From positions 1,178,001-1,242,000 of the forward strand of contig NZ_CP097128.1 of assembly GCF_023330685.1 (NCBI RefSeq): DNA of 64,000 nt, read 5' to 3'. A program made the translations under genes and the position numbers. This document shows positions 25,410 through 32,884 of this stretch, piece after piece. The notes beneath the pieces were generated by a model. That model made no database searches, had not been told where the DNA came from, and worked only from the letters and a program-made list of their open reading frames with translations. Numbering within the stretch: position 1 is the first letter of the stretch; each line of letters begins with the position of its first letter. Source of the DNA: Conexibacter sp. DBS9H8 (GTDB lineage: Bacteria; Actinomycetota; Thermoleophilia; Solirubrobacterales; Solirubrobacteraceae).

Positions 25410-25823
25410 TCATTTAAATCTCAGCTCCGGACGACTCCGTCCCAGCGAACGGTGAATCGAGGATTAGCCGAGGATGCAGAAGCGGATCGCCGCCTCGGGC
25501 GGATTCATCATGCCCCTCCCGCCTTATGGACCGCCCATGCATCCGCCCGACGCCGCGATCTGCCCTGGCGTGGCCGAGCACCAGCTTTCGTGCGCCCACG
25601 TCCGGTAACGACATCATCTGCCCGTGTCGGGTCGCGCTAGAAGGCTGGTGTCGAACTGGGCTTTTGAAGGAGGGAGAGCGGAGCTCTCCCTGATGTTGTC
25701 TCTGACGAAGGCCGGCCGCTGCGCGGCCTTTTGCTGCGCGTCGGAGACGGGACGCCGGCTTTAACTGGCCGTAGGCGCCGTCCTGGGCCGGTTGGGCAGT
25801 CCTGGGCGTCTGCGGATCGTGTT

Positions 25824-27596
25824 TCAGGTTGTGCTGAGTATCCATCCGCCGGGTTGGCGGTCAAGTCCGAGCACGCTGAGGCGGGCGAGGTTCACAGCGG
25901 CGGCGAGGAGTGAGAAGTCCGCGGCGACCTTGGTGCTGCCACGCACCCGGGCGCGACGACCGCCGTGCTTGCGGCGCATCAGATGCGCGATCTTGCGTTC
26001 GACCTTCGGGCGGGTCTGCCTGTAATCAGCCCGCCACGCCGGATCGGTTTGCTGGGCGCGAGCGGCGGCGAGTTGGTGTTCGTGGTGGCCGAGGTGGATG
26101 CTGCGTCCTTTCCGGCTGGCAGTGCACTGGGCGGCGAGCGGACAGCCGGCACAGAACTTCCCGAACCGGGCGACTTGCCCGCTCTTGAGCTTCCGCAGGA
26201 CGACGGTGTGATCGGCCGGGCAGGTGACCGTGCCGGCGTCCAGATCGACCTGGAACACGGTCTTCGGGAACCGGCCGCCAGGCGCTCTGGGCGGCTGGGT
26301 CTTGCAGAACGTCTGGACGCCGGCCTGCTCCAGCGTGTCCAGCACCGCGCCGGTCCCATAAGCACTGTCGCCATAGACAGTCAACGGCTCGACCATCTCG
26401 GCGGTCTCGGCGGTCTCGGCGGTCTCGGCGGTCTCGGCGGTCTCGGCGGTCTCGGCGGTCTCGGCGGTCTCGGCGGTCTCGGCGGTCTCGGCGGTCTCGG
26501 CGGTCTCGGCGGTCTCGGCGGTCTCGGCGGTCTCGGCGGTCTCGGCAGTCTCGGCGGTCTCGGCGGTCTCGGCGGGGAGGTCTTGGGCGAGTAGGTCAGC
26601 GACCGCCGAAGCGTCTCCAACGTTCCCGGCGCTCACGTGCGTAGCGACGATTACTTCTGAGTCGGGGTCGATCGCGACATGGCCTTTGTAACCGTCAAAC
26701 CCGCGCGCGGCGGTCTTGTGCCCATGCCGGGCGTCCGGATCGACCGTTGAGATCACCCGGTCTTTCGCTACCTTGCGGGCGATCCGGAACCGGCCGTCCT
26801 GATCGGTCTCGAGGTCCTGGCCAACGACCGTCGCGAGCAACTCACCAGCCTTCTCCAAGACCGGCTCAAGCTCCAGTCCGTCCAACACAGCCAGCAACGC
26901 CCGCGCGTCCCGGGCGAGCGCGTCGACGAGTTCCTCGCGTGCCGAGCGATCGTCCCAATCACACACCGGCTTGCCGGCAGACCGGTACTCATCATCACGC
27001 GTCAGCACCGCCCGCAACCCGGCCTCCAACGACGGATCGGCGGCTGCGAGCACTCCGCGGATCGCGGAGCGGATCAAAGTGACGGTGTCCATCGTCGCGA
27101 CCGCATCAAACAGAGCGGTTGAGTCCAACACCCGCCGGCGCCCGACCAACCCCGCCTGCTTCGCCGCAGCGAGCGTGACCTCGAACACCCGATCCGGCTT
27201 CTCAGACGCTGCGAGCCTGGCGCGCATATCGACCAGCACCGTGTGCACGAACCCCGGATAGTCGAAATCCAGGCCGCCCGCCGCGTACTTCCACCGCAAG
27301 TCATAAGCGAACCGGTCAACCGCTTCACGATCTGAACAGCCCTCCAGTCGCTGGAGGACCATCACGACCGCGACGATCATCGGCGGCACCGACCTGCGCC
27401 CAACCTTGGTGAACAGGTCCGCGAACATCTCATCCGGGAACAGCTCAAAGCACTCACGGTGCAACAGCCCGTAGATCGAGTCCGCCGCGATCCGGCTCTC
27501 ACAGAAGCTGGTGGTCGTCGCGAACAGGTCCGGCTGGCGAGGAGAAACACCAAGACTCATACCCTCAAGTTTGACTTGAGGCTCGGACAGACCCAA
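25824..27596 (-). CDS. IS1182-family transposase with an internal Ala-Glu-Thr repeat
   Basis: 590 residues. N-terminal IS1182 domain (LFPDEMFADLFTKVGRRSVP and QRLEGCSDREAVDRFAYDLR), first Asp region LVGRRRVLDSTALFDAVATM, second in PLTVYGDSAYGTGAVLD, and a C-terminal Cys-rich zinc-type region (FCAGCPLAAQCTASRKGRSI) before HLMRRKHGGRRARVRG. Just before the second Asp the protein contains about 60 residues of uninterrupted Ala-Glu-Thr repeat encoded by the 9-bp array at 26397-26576. The frame stays open through it. Without the array the length would be near the family norm, so the insert is likely a tolerated loop. Confidence 0.92.
   Translation of the reverse strand: MGLSEPQVKLEGMSLGVSPRQPDLFATTTSFCESRIAADSIYGLLHRECFELFPDEMFADLFTKVGRRSVPPMIVAVVMVLQRLEGCSDREAVDRFAYDLRWKYAAGGLDFDYPGFVHTVLVDMRARLAASEKPDRVFEVTLAAAKQAGLVGRRRVLDSTALFDAVATMDTVTLIRSAIRGVLAAADPSLEAGLRAVLTRDDEYRSAGKPVCDWDDRSAREELVDALARDARALLAVLDGLELEPVLEKAGELLATVVGQDLETDQDGRFRIARKVAKDRVISTVDPDARHGHKTAARGFDGYKGHVAIDPDSEVIVATHVSAGNVGDASAVADLLAQDLPAETAETAETAETAETAETAETAETAETAETAETAETAETAETAETAETAETAETAETAEMVEPLTVYGDSAYGTGAVLDTLEQAGVQTFCKTQPPRAPGGRFPKTVFQVDLDAGTVTCPADHTVVLRKLKSGQVARFGKFCAGCPLAAQCTASRKGRSIHLGHHEHQLAAARAQQTDPAWRADYRQTRPKVERKIAHLMRRKHGGRRARVRGSTKVAADFSLLAAAVNLARLSVLGLDRQPGGWILSTT
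26397..26576. repeat. 20-unit 9-bp tandem repeat inside a transposase gene
   Basis: Twenty contiguous units of CTCGGCGGT (+ strand), 18 perfect. Unit 17 has A for G, and unit 20 ends in G for T. On the coding strand it encodes Ala-Glu-Thr. The near-perfect array implies recent slippage expansion and probably varies between isolates. Confidence 0.95.
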
Positions 27597-27918
27597 GGCC
27601 GCCCAACGACCCAGTTCTCAGGCACAGCAGGAGGCCGCGCAGCGGCCGTCTTCGTCGGAGACAACCTTCAGGAGAGCTTCAGCTCTCCCCCTGTCCCAAG
27701 CCCGAAAAACACCAAACTCCTAGGAAGAAGGCATATCGGCGAGGTTCATCGTCCGTTGGATCCGAGAAGCTGTTAGAGGTGCGGCGTTGGCATGGGGCCG
27801 ACCTATCGCAGTGGCTCTCCTCAGTGCCCCATGTTGGTGTCATTCGACGGTGGCGCATGAGGAACCGCCGCTAGCCATCCGCTGGCGAGCCTTGCTTTCT
27901 GGCCAAATCCAACGACGA

Positions 27919-29514
27919 CTATTTCAGCGCGTTGGTGGCGATGTCCTGGTCGAGGGTGCCTTGGGTCTCGTACTGGCCGGTGTGCACGTACAGGACCTTG
28001 CCGGAGGGGCCGATGAAGATCGTCGTCGGGAGTCCCTCGATCGCGGCCAACGGTGCGAGCTCGGCCGTGGTGGCCTGGTAGCTGGGGTAGCTGACGGGAT
28101 GCTGTCTAAGGAACGCCCGGGCGTCGCCGGGAGAGTCCTCGGTGTTGGCGCCGAGGAACGCGACCCGCTGACCGTACCGGCGCGAGGCGGAGGCAAACAG
28201 CCCGAACTCCTTGCGGCAGGGGGTACACCACGACGCCCACGCGTTCAGAACGATTGGATAGCCGCGCAGACCGCGTATGCGCGCCAGCAGCCCACTAGTG
28301 CCGAGCAGCTGCCCTGCCTGGGCGTGCAGCGCCGCTAGCGGCGCCGGCGAGCCCGCCAGCGCCTGACTTCCCGCCGGAGTCTTGGGTGCGTGCGCCAACG
28401 CGGCTCGCACATCGGCCCCGAGGGCAGACGCGCTCGGCCAGCCGGCGTTGACTGGGTCGTCATACCACAGGATTTGTCCAGTGGCGGAGGTAAGTTCTAG
28501 CCAGGGCTCGTCCTGCACTTCATAGCCATCCGCGATCTGACCGGTTGGGTCGACGGCGACCGGATAGGAGAGGGGGTGCGGCAGCGCACGCAGGAAGCTC
28601 GTGAGCGCGGCGGGGGATGCCTCGACGGTGCGCTCGTCAATCGCGGTTAGTAAAGGCAGGTGGTGGCGGACCGCCAGCGCCTGATACCTGCCCAACTCCT
28701 CCAGGTGCCGCGCCAGTTGCGCTGCCGGGTCCACCCAGGTTGCGAAGAACAGCGATAGCCGCGGCGCCTGCTGCCCAAGGCGAACGCTACCTCCGCCAGC
28801 GCGCCGGAGCGTGACCGGCATTCCGGGCGTGATCAGCGGCAGCGGCGCGTACGACTTGCTGGATCGCAGGCGTGGGTGCCCTGGGAGCAGGCTGGCGGCC
28901 TCACGCGCCAGCACGTGCCCGAGCTGATCGACTGTAGTGAAGTTCATCTGGGTCAGGTAGACCTTGCGCTCGACCCCGCGCGGGTCGATCGCAAATAGCG
29001 CGGGCGTGTGGTCGATCTGGCCGCGCGTGATCTCAGCCGCGATGCCGTAGGCGTGCCACACCCGACGCAGCTGCGCTTGGGATCCGGTCAGGAACCGCCA
29101 ATCGACGAGCATGCCGTGCGCGCTGGAGTAGGCGCGCACGGCACTGACGCTCGTCGCCGCGGGATTGGCGTTGACCGCCAACAGCTGAACGCGGGAACTC
29201 GCCCGACCGAGCTGCTGCTGAGCAGCTCGCATCGCGCTGGTCGTCAGCGGGCAGACCGTCGTGCAGGTGGAGTCGATGAAGGCCAGCAGCACCACCCGGC
29301 CCCGATAGGAGCCAAGCGACACTCGCCGGCCGAACTGGTCGCGCAGCGTGAAGTCCGTCGCTGGCTTGGCTAGCGACGTGCCTGGGTCCAGGTTGGGATT
29401 GCTGGCCAGGCTTCCCGCCGAGGCCGCGTGGTGGGTTCGCAGACCGAACACGCCCAGCAGGATCAAGGCAACAAGACCCAGAAAGAGCGGAATTACTGGC
29501 GCTCGCTGTCTCAT
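27919..29514 (-). CDS. SCO1/SenC-thioredoxin fusion, membrane anchored
   Basis: 531 residues from the ATG at 29514, chosen because a membrane anchor follows at once (APVIPLFLGLVALILLGVFG); the open frame extends 74 codons further. Residues about 50-190 form an SCO1-like domain with the copper motif DSTCTTVCPLT and a His in QIDHTPALFAIDPRG. A middle domain of thioredoxin-like layout lacks Cys. The C-terminal TlpA domain has NAWASWCTPCRKEFGLF and the cis-Pro loop IEGLPTTIFIG. SCO1 delivers copper to cytochrome oxidase after thiol reduction by a TlpA-type partner, so the fusion could hold both in one chain. The 27718-27918 gap shows nothing. Confidence 0.85.
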   Translation of the reverse strand: MRQRAPVIPLFLGLVALILLGVFGLRTHHAASAGSLASNPNLDPGTSLAKPATDFTLRDQFGRRVSLGSYRGRVVLLAFIDSTCTTVCPLTTSAMRAAQQQLGRASSRVQLLAVNANPAATSVSAVRAYSSAHGMLVDWRFLTGSQAQLRRVWHAYGIAAEITRGQIDHTPALFAIDPRGVERKVYLTQMNFTTVDQLGHVLAREAASLLPGHPRLRSSKSYAPLPLITPGMPVTLRRAGGGSVRLGQQAPRLSLFFATWVDPAAQLARHLEELGRYQALAVRHHLPLLTAIDERTVEASPAALTSFLRALPHPLSYPVAVDPTGQIADGYEVQDEPWLELTSATGQILWYDDPVNAGWPSASALGADVRAALAHAPKTPAGSQALAGSPAPLAALHAQAGQLLGTSGLLARIRGLRGYPIVLNAWASWCTPCRKEFGLFASASRRYGQRVAFLGANTEDSPGDARAFLRQHPVSYPSYQATTAELAPLAAIEGLPTTIFIGPSGKVLYVHTGQYETQGTLDQDIATNALK

Positions 29515-29987
29515 GGGATGTATAGGACCATACTCGGCGGGCTGGTTCAACACGTGGACCGGATTCGGCGAGCTGCAGCTGGACCGGATTCGGCGAGCTT
29601 TGACAGCAGCATGGGTCCCGGAAAGCAACTGCCGCTCGCGGCGGAAAACCCCGCACGGAGAGCAGCGAACCCTGAAAACGGACGCCCCCTCTCGCGTGAT
29701 CCAGACAGTTCGAGCGACCGGTACGGGCCTCCGCATGGACGGGTTTCCGAAGTGGCGTTCACTCGGAACGTCGACAGTTTGGTCCTCCCGGTAATTTCGT
29801 CGGCCCCATCCCTTGACCCGGGGCTTTCAAGCTGGTGGTGGCCGCACTTCTGTCGCTGGAGGTACGCCGTTCCAAGTATCTTGCGGCCTTGACGAGAGCG
29901 GCATCTGCGGCGGGAACCCCGCCGCCGCCGTCGTCTCGGCCGAACTAGAGTCACTCCACCAACCCGCGTTGCGACGACCGGTTGAGC
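29515..29987. other. Intergenic stretch without a recognised gene
   Basis: No frame here has convincing composition or motifs. A duplicated CCGGATTCGGCGAGCT occurs near 29560 and 29583 as a short direct repeat. A TATACT-like -10 may serve the SCO1 fusion gene on the - strand. Confidence 0.4.
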
Positions 29988-30185
29988 TCAGGCCATCATC
30001 GACGGCTCATAGGCCGCGCGGCCCTGCCCGTTCGCGCGATATGAGCCGTAGAACGCCCTCAGGTCCATCTGATCAACCGCCCCGAGAATCGACCACACCA
30101 CATGATCGTCCGGTACCCAATCCGTCAAATCCGGCGGCATCAACATCGTCTGCCCCCGGTCACAAGCGATGAAGTTCTGCGGCAT
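29988..30185 (-). pseudogene. IS1182-type transposase, N-terminal fragment
   Basis: 65 codons reading MPQNFIACDRGQTMLMPPDL, then WVPDDHVVWSILGAVDQMDL and FYGSYRANGQGRAAYEPSMM. This is the typical start of another IS1182/IS5-like transposase group, different from the complete IS1182 copy nearby. It stops at a TGA shortly after the AAYxPxMM motif and the catalytic part is absent. No inverted repeat was found. Confidence 0.75.
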
Positions 30186-30307
30186 GCCTGAATTGAATTA
30201 ACCGCTCCGGACGACAACCTTTGCCCGACAGCCACGGCGAAGAGGAAGGGAAAACTGCCGGTACGGCGCGGTACCTTGCTTTTGCGTCTGTGGGGGCACG
30301 GGGGCGC

Positions 30308-30631
30308 TCAGGCGGTCGTGTCCTGATGTGCTCTGATGCTGGAGTTGATGAGCTCGTCGGGAATGGCGCCTTGGAGCCCGCGGGCGGTGCTGTACAGGCG
30401 GCATTTCAGACCGTAGTCGGCGCGTGAGCGGGCGGTCGTATCGACGTCTTGTCCGTTGATGCGTAGCGACGGAGATCCGAGGAACTGCTCGCTTTCGGCG
30501 GTCTGCAGTGAGTCGATCCGCTTGAGCTCGATCGGTGCGTCGACGCCCGCTTGGTCCAGTAGGTCGCGCAGGCGTGGCAGCAGGGTCTCGTGGCTTGGGC
30601 AGCCGTCGAAGTAGAGGACCTCGACTCTCAT
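30308..30631 (-). CDS. Thioredoxin-fold DF-family protein
   Basis: 107 residues. Starts MRVEVLYFDGCPSHETLLPR, where the Asp-Gly-Cys-Pro-x-x motif replaces the usual CxxC; in relatives one position may be selenocysteine or Cys. A SPSLRINGQDVD segment holds the cis-Pro equivalent. Such proteins are common beside metal or mercury resistance genes, and a role in thiol or metal binding is inferred. The ATG overlaps the CDF gene stop (ATGA), so it is the last gene of the efflux operon. Confidence 0.8.
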   Translation of the reverse strand: MRVEVLYFDGCPSHETLLPRLRDLLDQAGVDAPIELKRIDSLQTAESEQFLGSPSLRINGQDVDTTARSRADYGLKCRLYSTARGLQGAIPDELINSSIRAHQDTTA

Positions 30632-31665
30632 CGCTCGCGTCTGGTCGGGATTCTCGGTCGGCTGCTCTCGGTCGCCCGTGAGATCTGGGTTGAGGGCGGG
30701 GCCGATATCGGTCGTTCTTGCTGCTCAGGCGTCTCGATGCGAAGCAGCTCGGCGTGCTCGTGTTCGACCTGGAGGGTGGTGTGGGCGATGTGGAACTCCT
30801 CGTGCAGCAGGCGCTTGAGTGCGTGAGCGACCTCGTGACAGTCGTCGTGTTCGGCTGCCAGGACGTGCGCGGACAGGGCGGGGAAACCCGAGGTGACCTC
30901 CCACACGTGAAGGTCGTGCACTTCCCGCACTCCGGGCTGGGCGATCATGCGTTGGCCGATGGTGTCGGGATCTAGTCCTTCGGGTGCCGCTTCGAGAAAC
31001 ACGCGGCCGCTGGCTTTCAGTAGCCCGTAGGCGGCGTGAAGCATGATCGCGGCGATGACCAGCGAGGCGATGCCGTCAGCTCGCCGAAAGCCGGTCGCGA
31101 GGATGACGGCGCCGGCGACAGCGGTGAAGATGAACGCTGCAAGGTCGGTGAGGATGTGTTGAAAAGCCCCCTGCAGGTTCATCGACTGTCGGTTGGCCTT
31201 CGAGAGCGTGTAGCTGGCGGCGAGGTTCACGACGATTCCAACCAGCGCCACGATCAGCACCGCGCTGCCGCCGACGTTCGGCGGGTTGATAAGCCTGGTG
31301 ATGCCTTCGTAGATGATCAGCAGCCCGAGGATGAGGAGGGTCGCGCCGTTGAACTGGGCGGAGAGAATCTCGGTGCGCTTGAGGCCGAACGTCATCGCGC
31401 CCCTCGCCGGCCTGGCGGCCAGTCGGATAGCCACGAGCGAGAGAGCGATCGCGCCGGCGTCGGTGAGCATGTGCGCGGCATCTGAGAGCAGCGCCAGTGA
31501 GTGCACAACCGCGCCGACGACGACCTCGAAGAGCATGAAGCCGACGATTAGTCCGAGCGCAATTGCCAGCTTGCCGCGGTCGGCATCGGCTGAGACACCG
31601 TGAGAGTGCCCGCCGTGGCCATGTCCGTCGTGCTCGCGTGCAGCGTGATCGTGATCGTGGGCCAT
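30628..31665 (-). CDS. Cation diffusion facilitator (CzcD/ZitB-like)
   Basis: 345 residues. A His-rich N-terminus (AHDHDHAAREHDGHGHGG) precedes six helices with the family zinc-site motifs HSLALLSDAAHMLTDAG (TM2) and FQHILTDLAAF (TM5). The C-terminal cytoplasmic domain has VREVHDLHVWEVTSGFPAL with the conserved HDLHVW. It exports Zn, Cd or Co by proton exchange. The start overlaps the stop of the upstream gene (TGATG), and it lies in an ArsR-led operon, consistent with metal-induced efflux. Confidence 0.93.
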   Translation of the reverse strand: MAHDHDHAAREHDGHGHGGHSHGVSADADRGKLAIALGLIVGFMLFEVVVGAVVHSLALLSDAAHMLTDAGAIALSLVAIRLAARPARGAMTFGLKRTEILSAQFNGATLLILGLLIIYEGITRLINPPNVGGSAVLIVALVGIVVNLAASYTLSKANRQSMNLQGAFQHILTDLAAFIFTAVAGAVILATGFRRADGIASLVIAAIMLHAAYGLLKASGRVFLEAAPEGLDPDTIGQRMIAQPGVREVHDLHVWEVTSGFPALSAHVLAAEHDDCHEVAHALKRLLHEEFHIAHTTLQVEHEHAELLRIETPEQQERPISAPPSTQISRATESSRPRIPTRRER

Positions 31666-32390
31666 CAGCAGCACGCAGAGCCCTCATCGCCGCAGCCCGC
31701 ACGCGGTGTTTCGAGTCCGGGCATGGAGTGGCACGAACAATCATCGCCGTGCCACAGCTCAGCGCCTTCCTTCGCAGCAATCCCGGCGATCACCAGCGCA
31801 GCCACCGGATCAAGGAACCCCACCCCGGCGCTGCCTAGCAGCAGCCCGATGAGTCCCACCGCTCCCTGAAGCGCGCAGAGGAGGTTTTGAGTGCCCTCAC
31901 CCGCGGTCGCGCCCGAGCCAAGACGACTGCCCAGGCGAAGCTTCGCCCACCCCAAAGTCGGCATCAGCACGATGCTCGACACCAGCAGCCCGACCGCCAG
32001 CCAATTGCGGTGCGGGTCGCTGCCGGCGATGAGCCTGCTCACCGACTCATAAAGGATGTATGGGATCAGGACGAAGAAGCTGCCAGCGACCCACTTCTGG
32101 GCGCGTTGCTCGGCGGTGTCTGAGAAGCGGTTCTGTCCAGTGAAACGAACGATCACGATGACCGCGGCGGCGGCCTCCACAGCGGAACCGATCGCCCAGG
32201 CGATCACGCCGATGGAGTGCGCCTCGGCGCCGGCGACGAGGCCGACGACACCCTCGGCCATCATCCACACGAGGCTGAAATACGACAACCACCGCGCCCG
32301 ACGGGCGCTGCGCAACCACCCCGCATCACGCCTCAGCGTCGACGTAGCGGAAGGCGGGATCGGGAGCGTCGGCAGCTCAACCTCGCTCAC
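31665..32390 (-). CDS. CDF-like membrane protein with Cys-rich tail
   Basis: 241 residues from a GTG that overlaps the arsR stop. About six transmembrane helices resemble the CDF membrane part (SLVWMMAEGVVGLVAG, ALQGAVGLIGLLLGS, LDPVAALVIAGIAAKEG) but the usual cytoplasmic domain is missing. The C-terminal tail is rich in Cys and His: WHGDDCSCHSMPGLE and AGCGDEGSACC, a plausible metal-binding tail. Proteins of this type often pair with ArsR regulators in actinomycetes. It probably assists or modifies transport by the CDF protein next to it. Confidence 0.85.
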   Translation of the reverse strand: MSEVELPTLPIPPSATSTLRRDAGWLRSARRARWLSYFSLVWMMAEGVVGLVAGAEAHSIGVIAWAIGSAVEAAAAVIVIVRFTGQNRFSDTAEQRAQKWVAGSFFVLIPYILYESVSRLIAGSDPHRNWLAVGLLVSSIVLMPTLGWAKLRLGSRLGSGATAGEGTQNLLCALQGAVGLIGLLLGSAGVGFLDPVAALVIAGIAAKEGAELWHGDDCSCHSMPGLETPRAGCGDEGSACC

Positions 32391-32749
32391 GCGCTGAGCT
32401 CCGTCAACGGCTCGTGAACGGCTGCGAGCAGCGTCGTGCCGGCCTCGGTCAGCGAGTACATCACCATCTTGCCGTCACGGCGGGAACGCACCAGCCCCGC
32501 GGAACGCAGCTGGCGCACGTGATGAGAGATCAGCTTGTCAGAGCGCTCGCACACCCACGCCAGATCGCACACGCACAGCTCGCCGCCATCGCGCAACGCC
32601 AACGCAACCGACAGGCGCGTCGGGTCACCCAACGCTTTCGCGCGCTCGGCCGCAATCACCAGCGCAGCCGGATCGGGGCGCGAACGGCGCAGCGCCTCTG
32701 CGCGCGGCAGGTCGAGACACAGCAGCTCGCAGGTGTCGCTCTCGGACAT
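32387..32749 (-). CDS. ArsR/SmtB-family metal sensor (CadC/CmtR-like)
   Basis: 120 residues from ATG at 32749. Winged helix with RAKALGDPTRLSVALALRDG, the metal helix ELCVCDLAWVCERS (ELCVCDL is the alpha-3 Cys pair of ArsR/CadC sensors) and the recognition helix SDKLISHHVRQLRSAGLVRS. An N-terminal CELLC pair resembles the CadC ligands that complete a Cd/Pb site. It should repress this efflux operon and release on Cd, Pb or Zn. The stop overlaps the next start (GTGA). Confidence 0.92.
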   Translation of the reverse strand: MSESDTCELLCLDLPRAEALRRSRPDPAALVIAAERAKALGDPTRLSVALALRDGGELCVCDLAWVCERSDKLISHHVRQLRSAGLVRSRRDGKMVMYSLTEAGTTLLAAVHEPLTELSA

Positions 32750-32841
32750 CCTCACATCCTAACGCTTGTGCGAACAAATCGGTTGAGCGGCCTCAGGCAA
32801 AGCTGCTTCCCGTCGCTTCGCGCCGGTTCGCACACAGTTGC

Positions 32842-32866
32842 ACTTTTTGTAAAGTCTTGTTTTGCA
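32842..32866. promoter_or_regulatory. AT-rich dyad and GTTTTGCA motif before the relaxase gene
   Basis: ACTTT-TTGT-AAAGT (32842-32855) followed by GTTTTGCA (32859-32866) in an otherwise GC-rich region. GTTTTGCA recurs as half of the palindrome at 37864 in front of the transfer genes, suggesting a shared element regulator. Confidence 0.35.
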
Positions 32867-32884
32867 CATGCAATAATGCGGGGC

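Larger units (their letters stand above)
20674..25462 (-). mobile_element. IS1380-family element, copy 2, interrupted by IS256- and IS66-type elements
   Basis: The ends match each other as an inverted pair: CCTCGATCCACCG at 20674-20686 and, read inward from the right, CCTCGATTCACCG at 25462-25450. TTAG flanks both ends (20670-20673 and 25464-25467, with one extra base on the right). The transposase N-terminal half lies at 23000-23791 and the C-terminal half at 20884-21414, both - strand. The leader is cut by the IS66-type element. Confidence 0.75.
25645..27717 (-). mobile_element. IS1182-family element with hairpins at both ends
   Basis: About 2.07 kb. Left and right ends are long, imperfect inverted repeats of roughly 90 bases. 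They share CTGGTGT/TTGGTGT, GGGCTT, a GGAGAGC hairpin, GTTGTCTCYGACGAAG and GGCCGCTGCGCGGCC. The left hairpin is at 25671-25691, the right at 27671-27688. The second stem on the left is followed by TTTT, so it may terminate outside transcription. Exact termini and target duplication were not resolved. The stretch 25463-25644 before it holds no recognisable gene. Confidence 0.75.

Noticed and set aside
26397-26576. Possible CRISPR array
   Set aside because: Units are 9 bp with no spacers and lie inside a coding frame; it is a slippage repeat.
25965-26620. Gly-Leu-Gly and Pro-Pro-Arg repeat proteins
   Set aside because: Both are alternate-frame or antisense readings of the 9-bp array inside the IS1182 transposase gene.
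29560-29600. Duplicated CCGGATTCGGCGAGCT as attachment site
   Set aside because: Only a short 23-base-spaced direct repeat without integrase or insertion context.
29515-29736. 74-residue N-terminal extension of the SCO1 fusion
   Set aside because: Polar, Arg/Cys-rich and without motif; it would hide the membrane anchor that starts properly at 29514.
32414-32884. N-terminal extension of the relaxase by 157 residues
   Set aside because: The extension is antisense to arsR and runs over the promoter; the family start motif begins at 32885.
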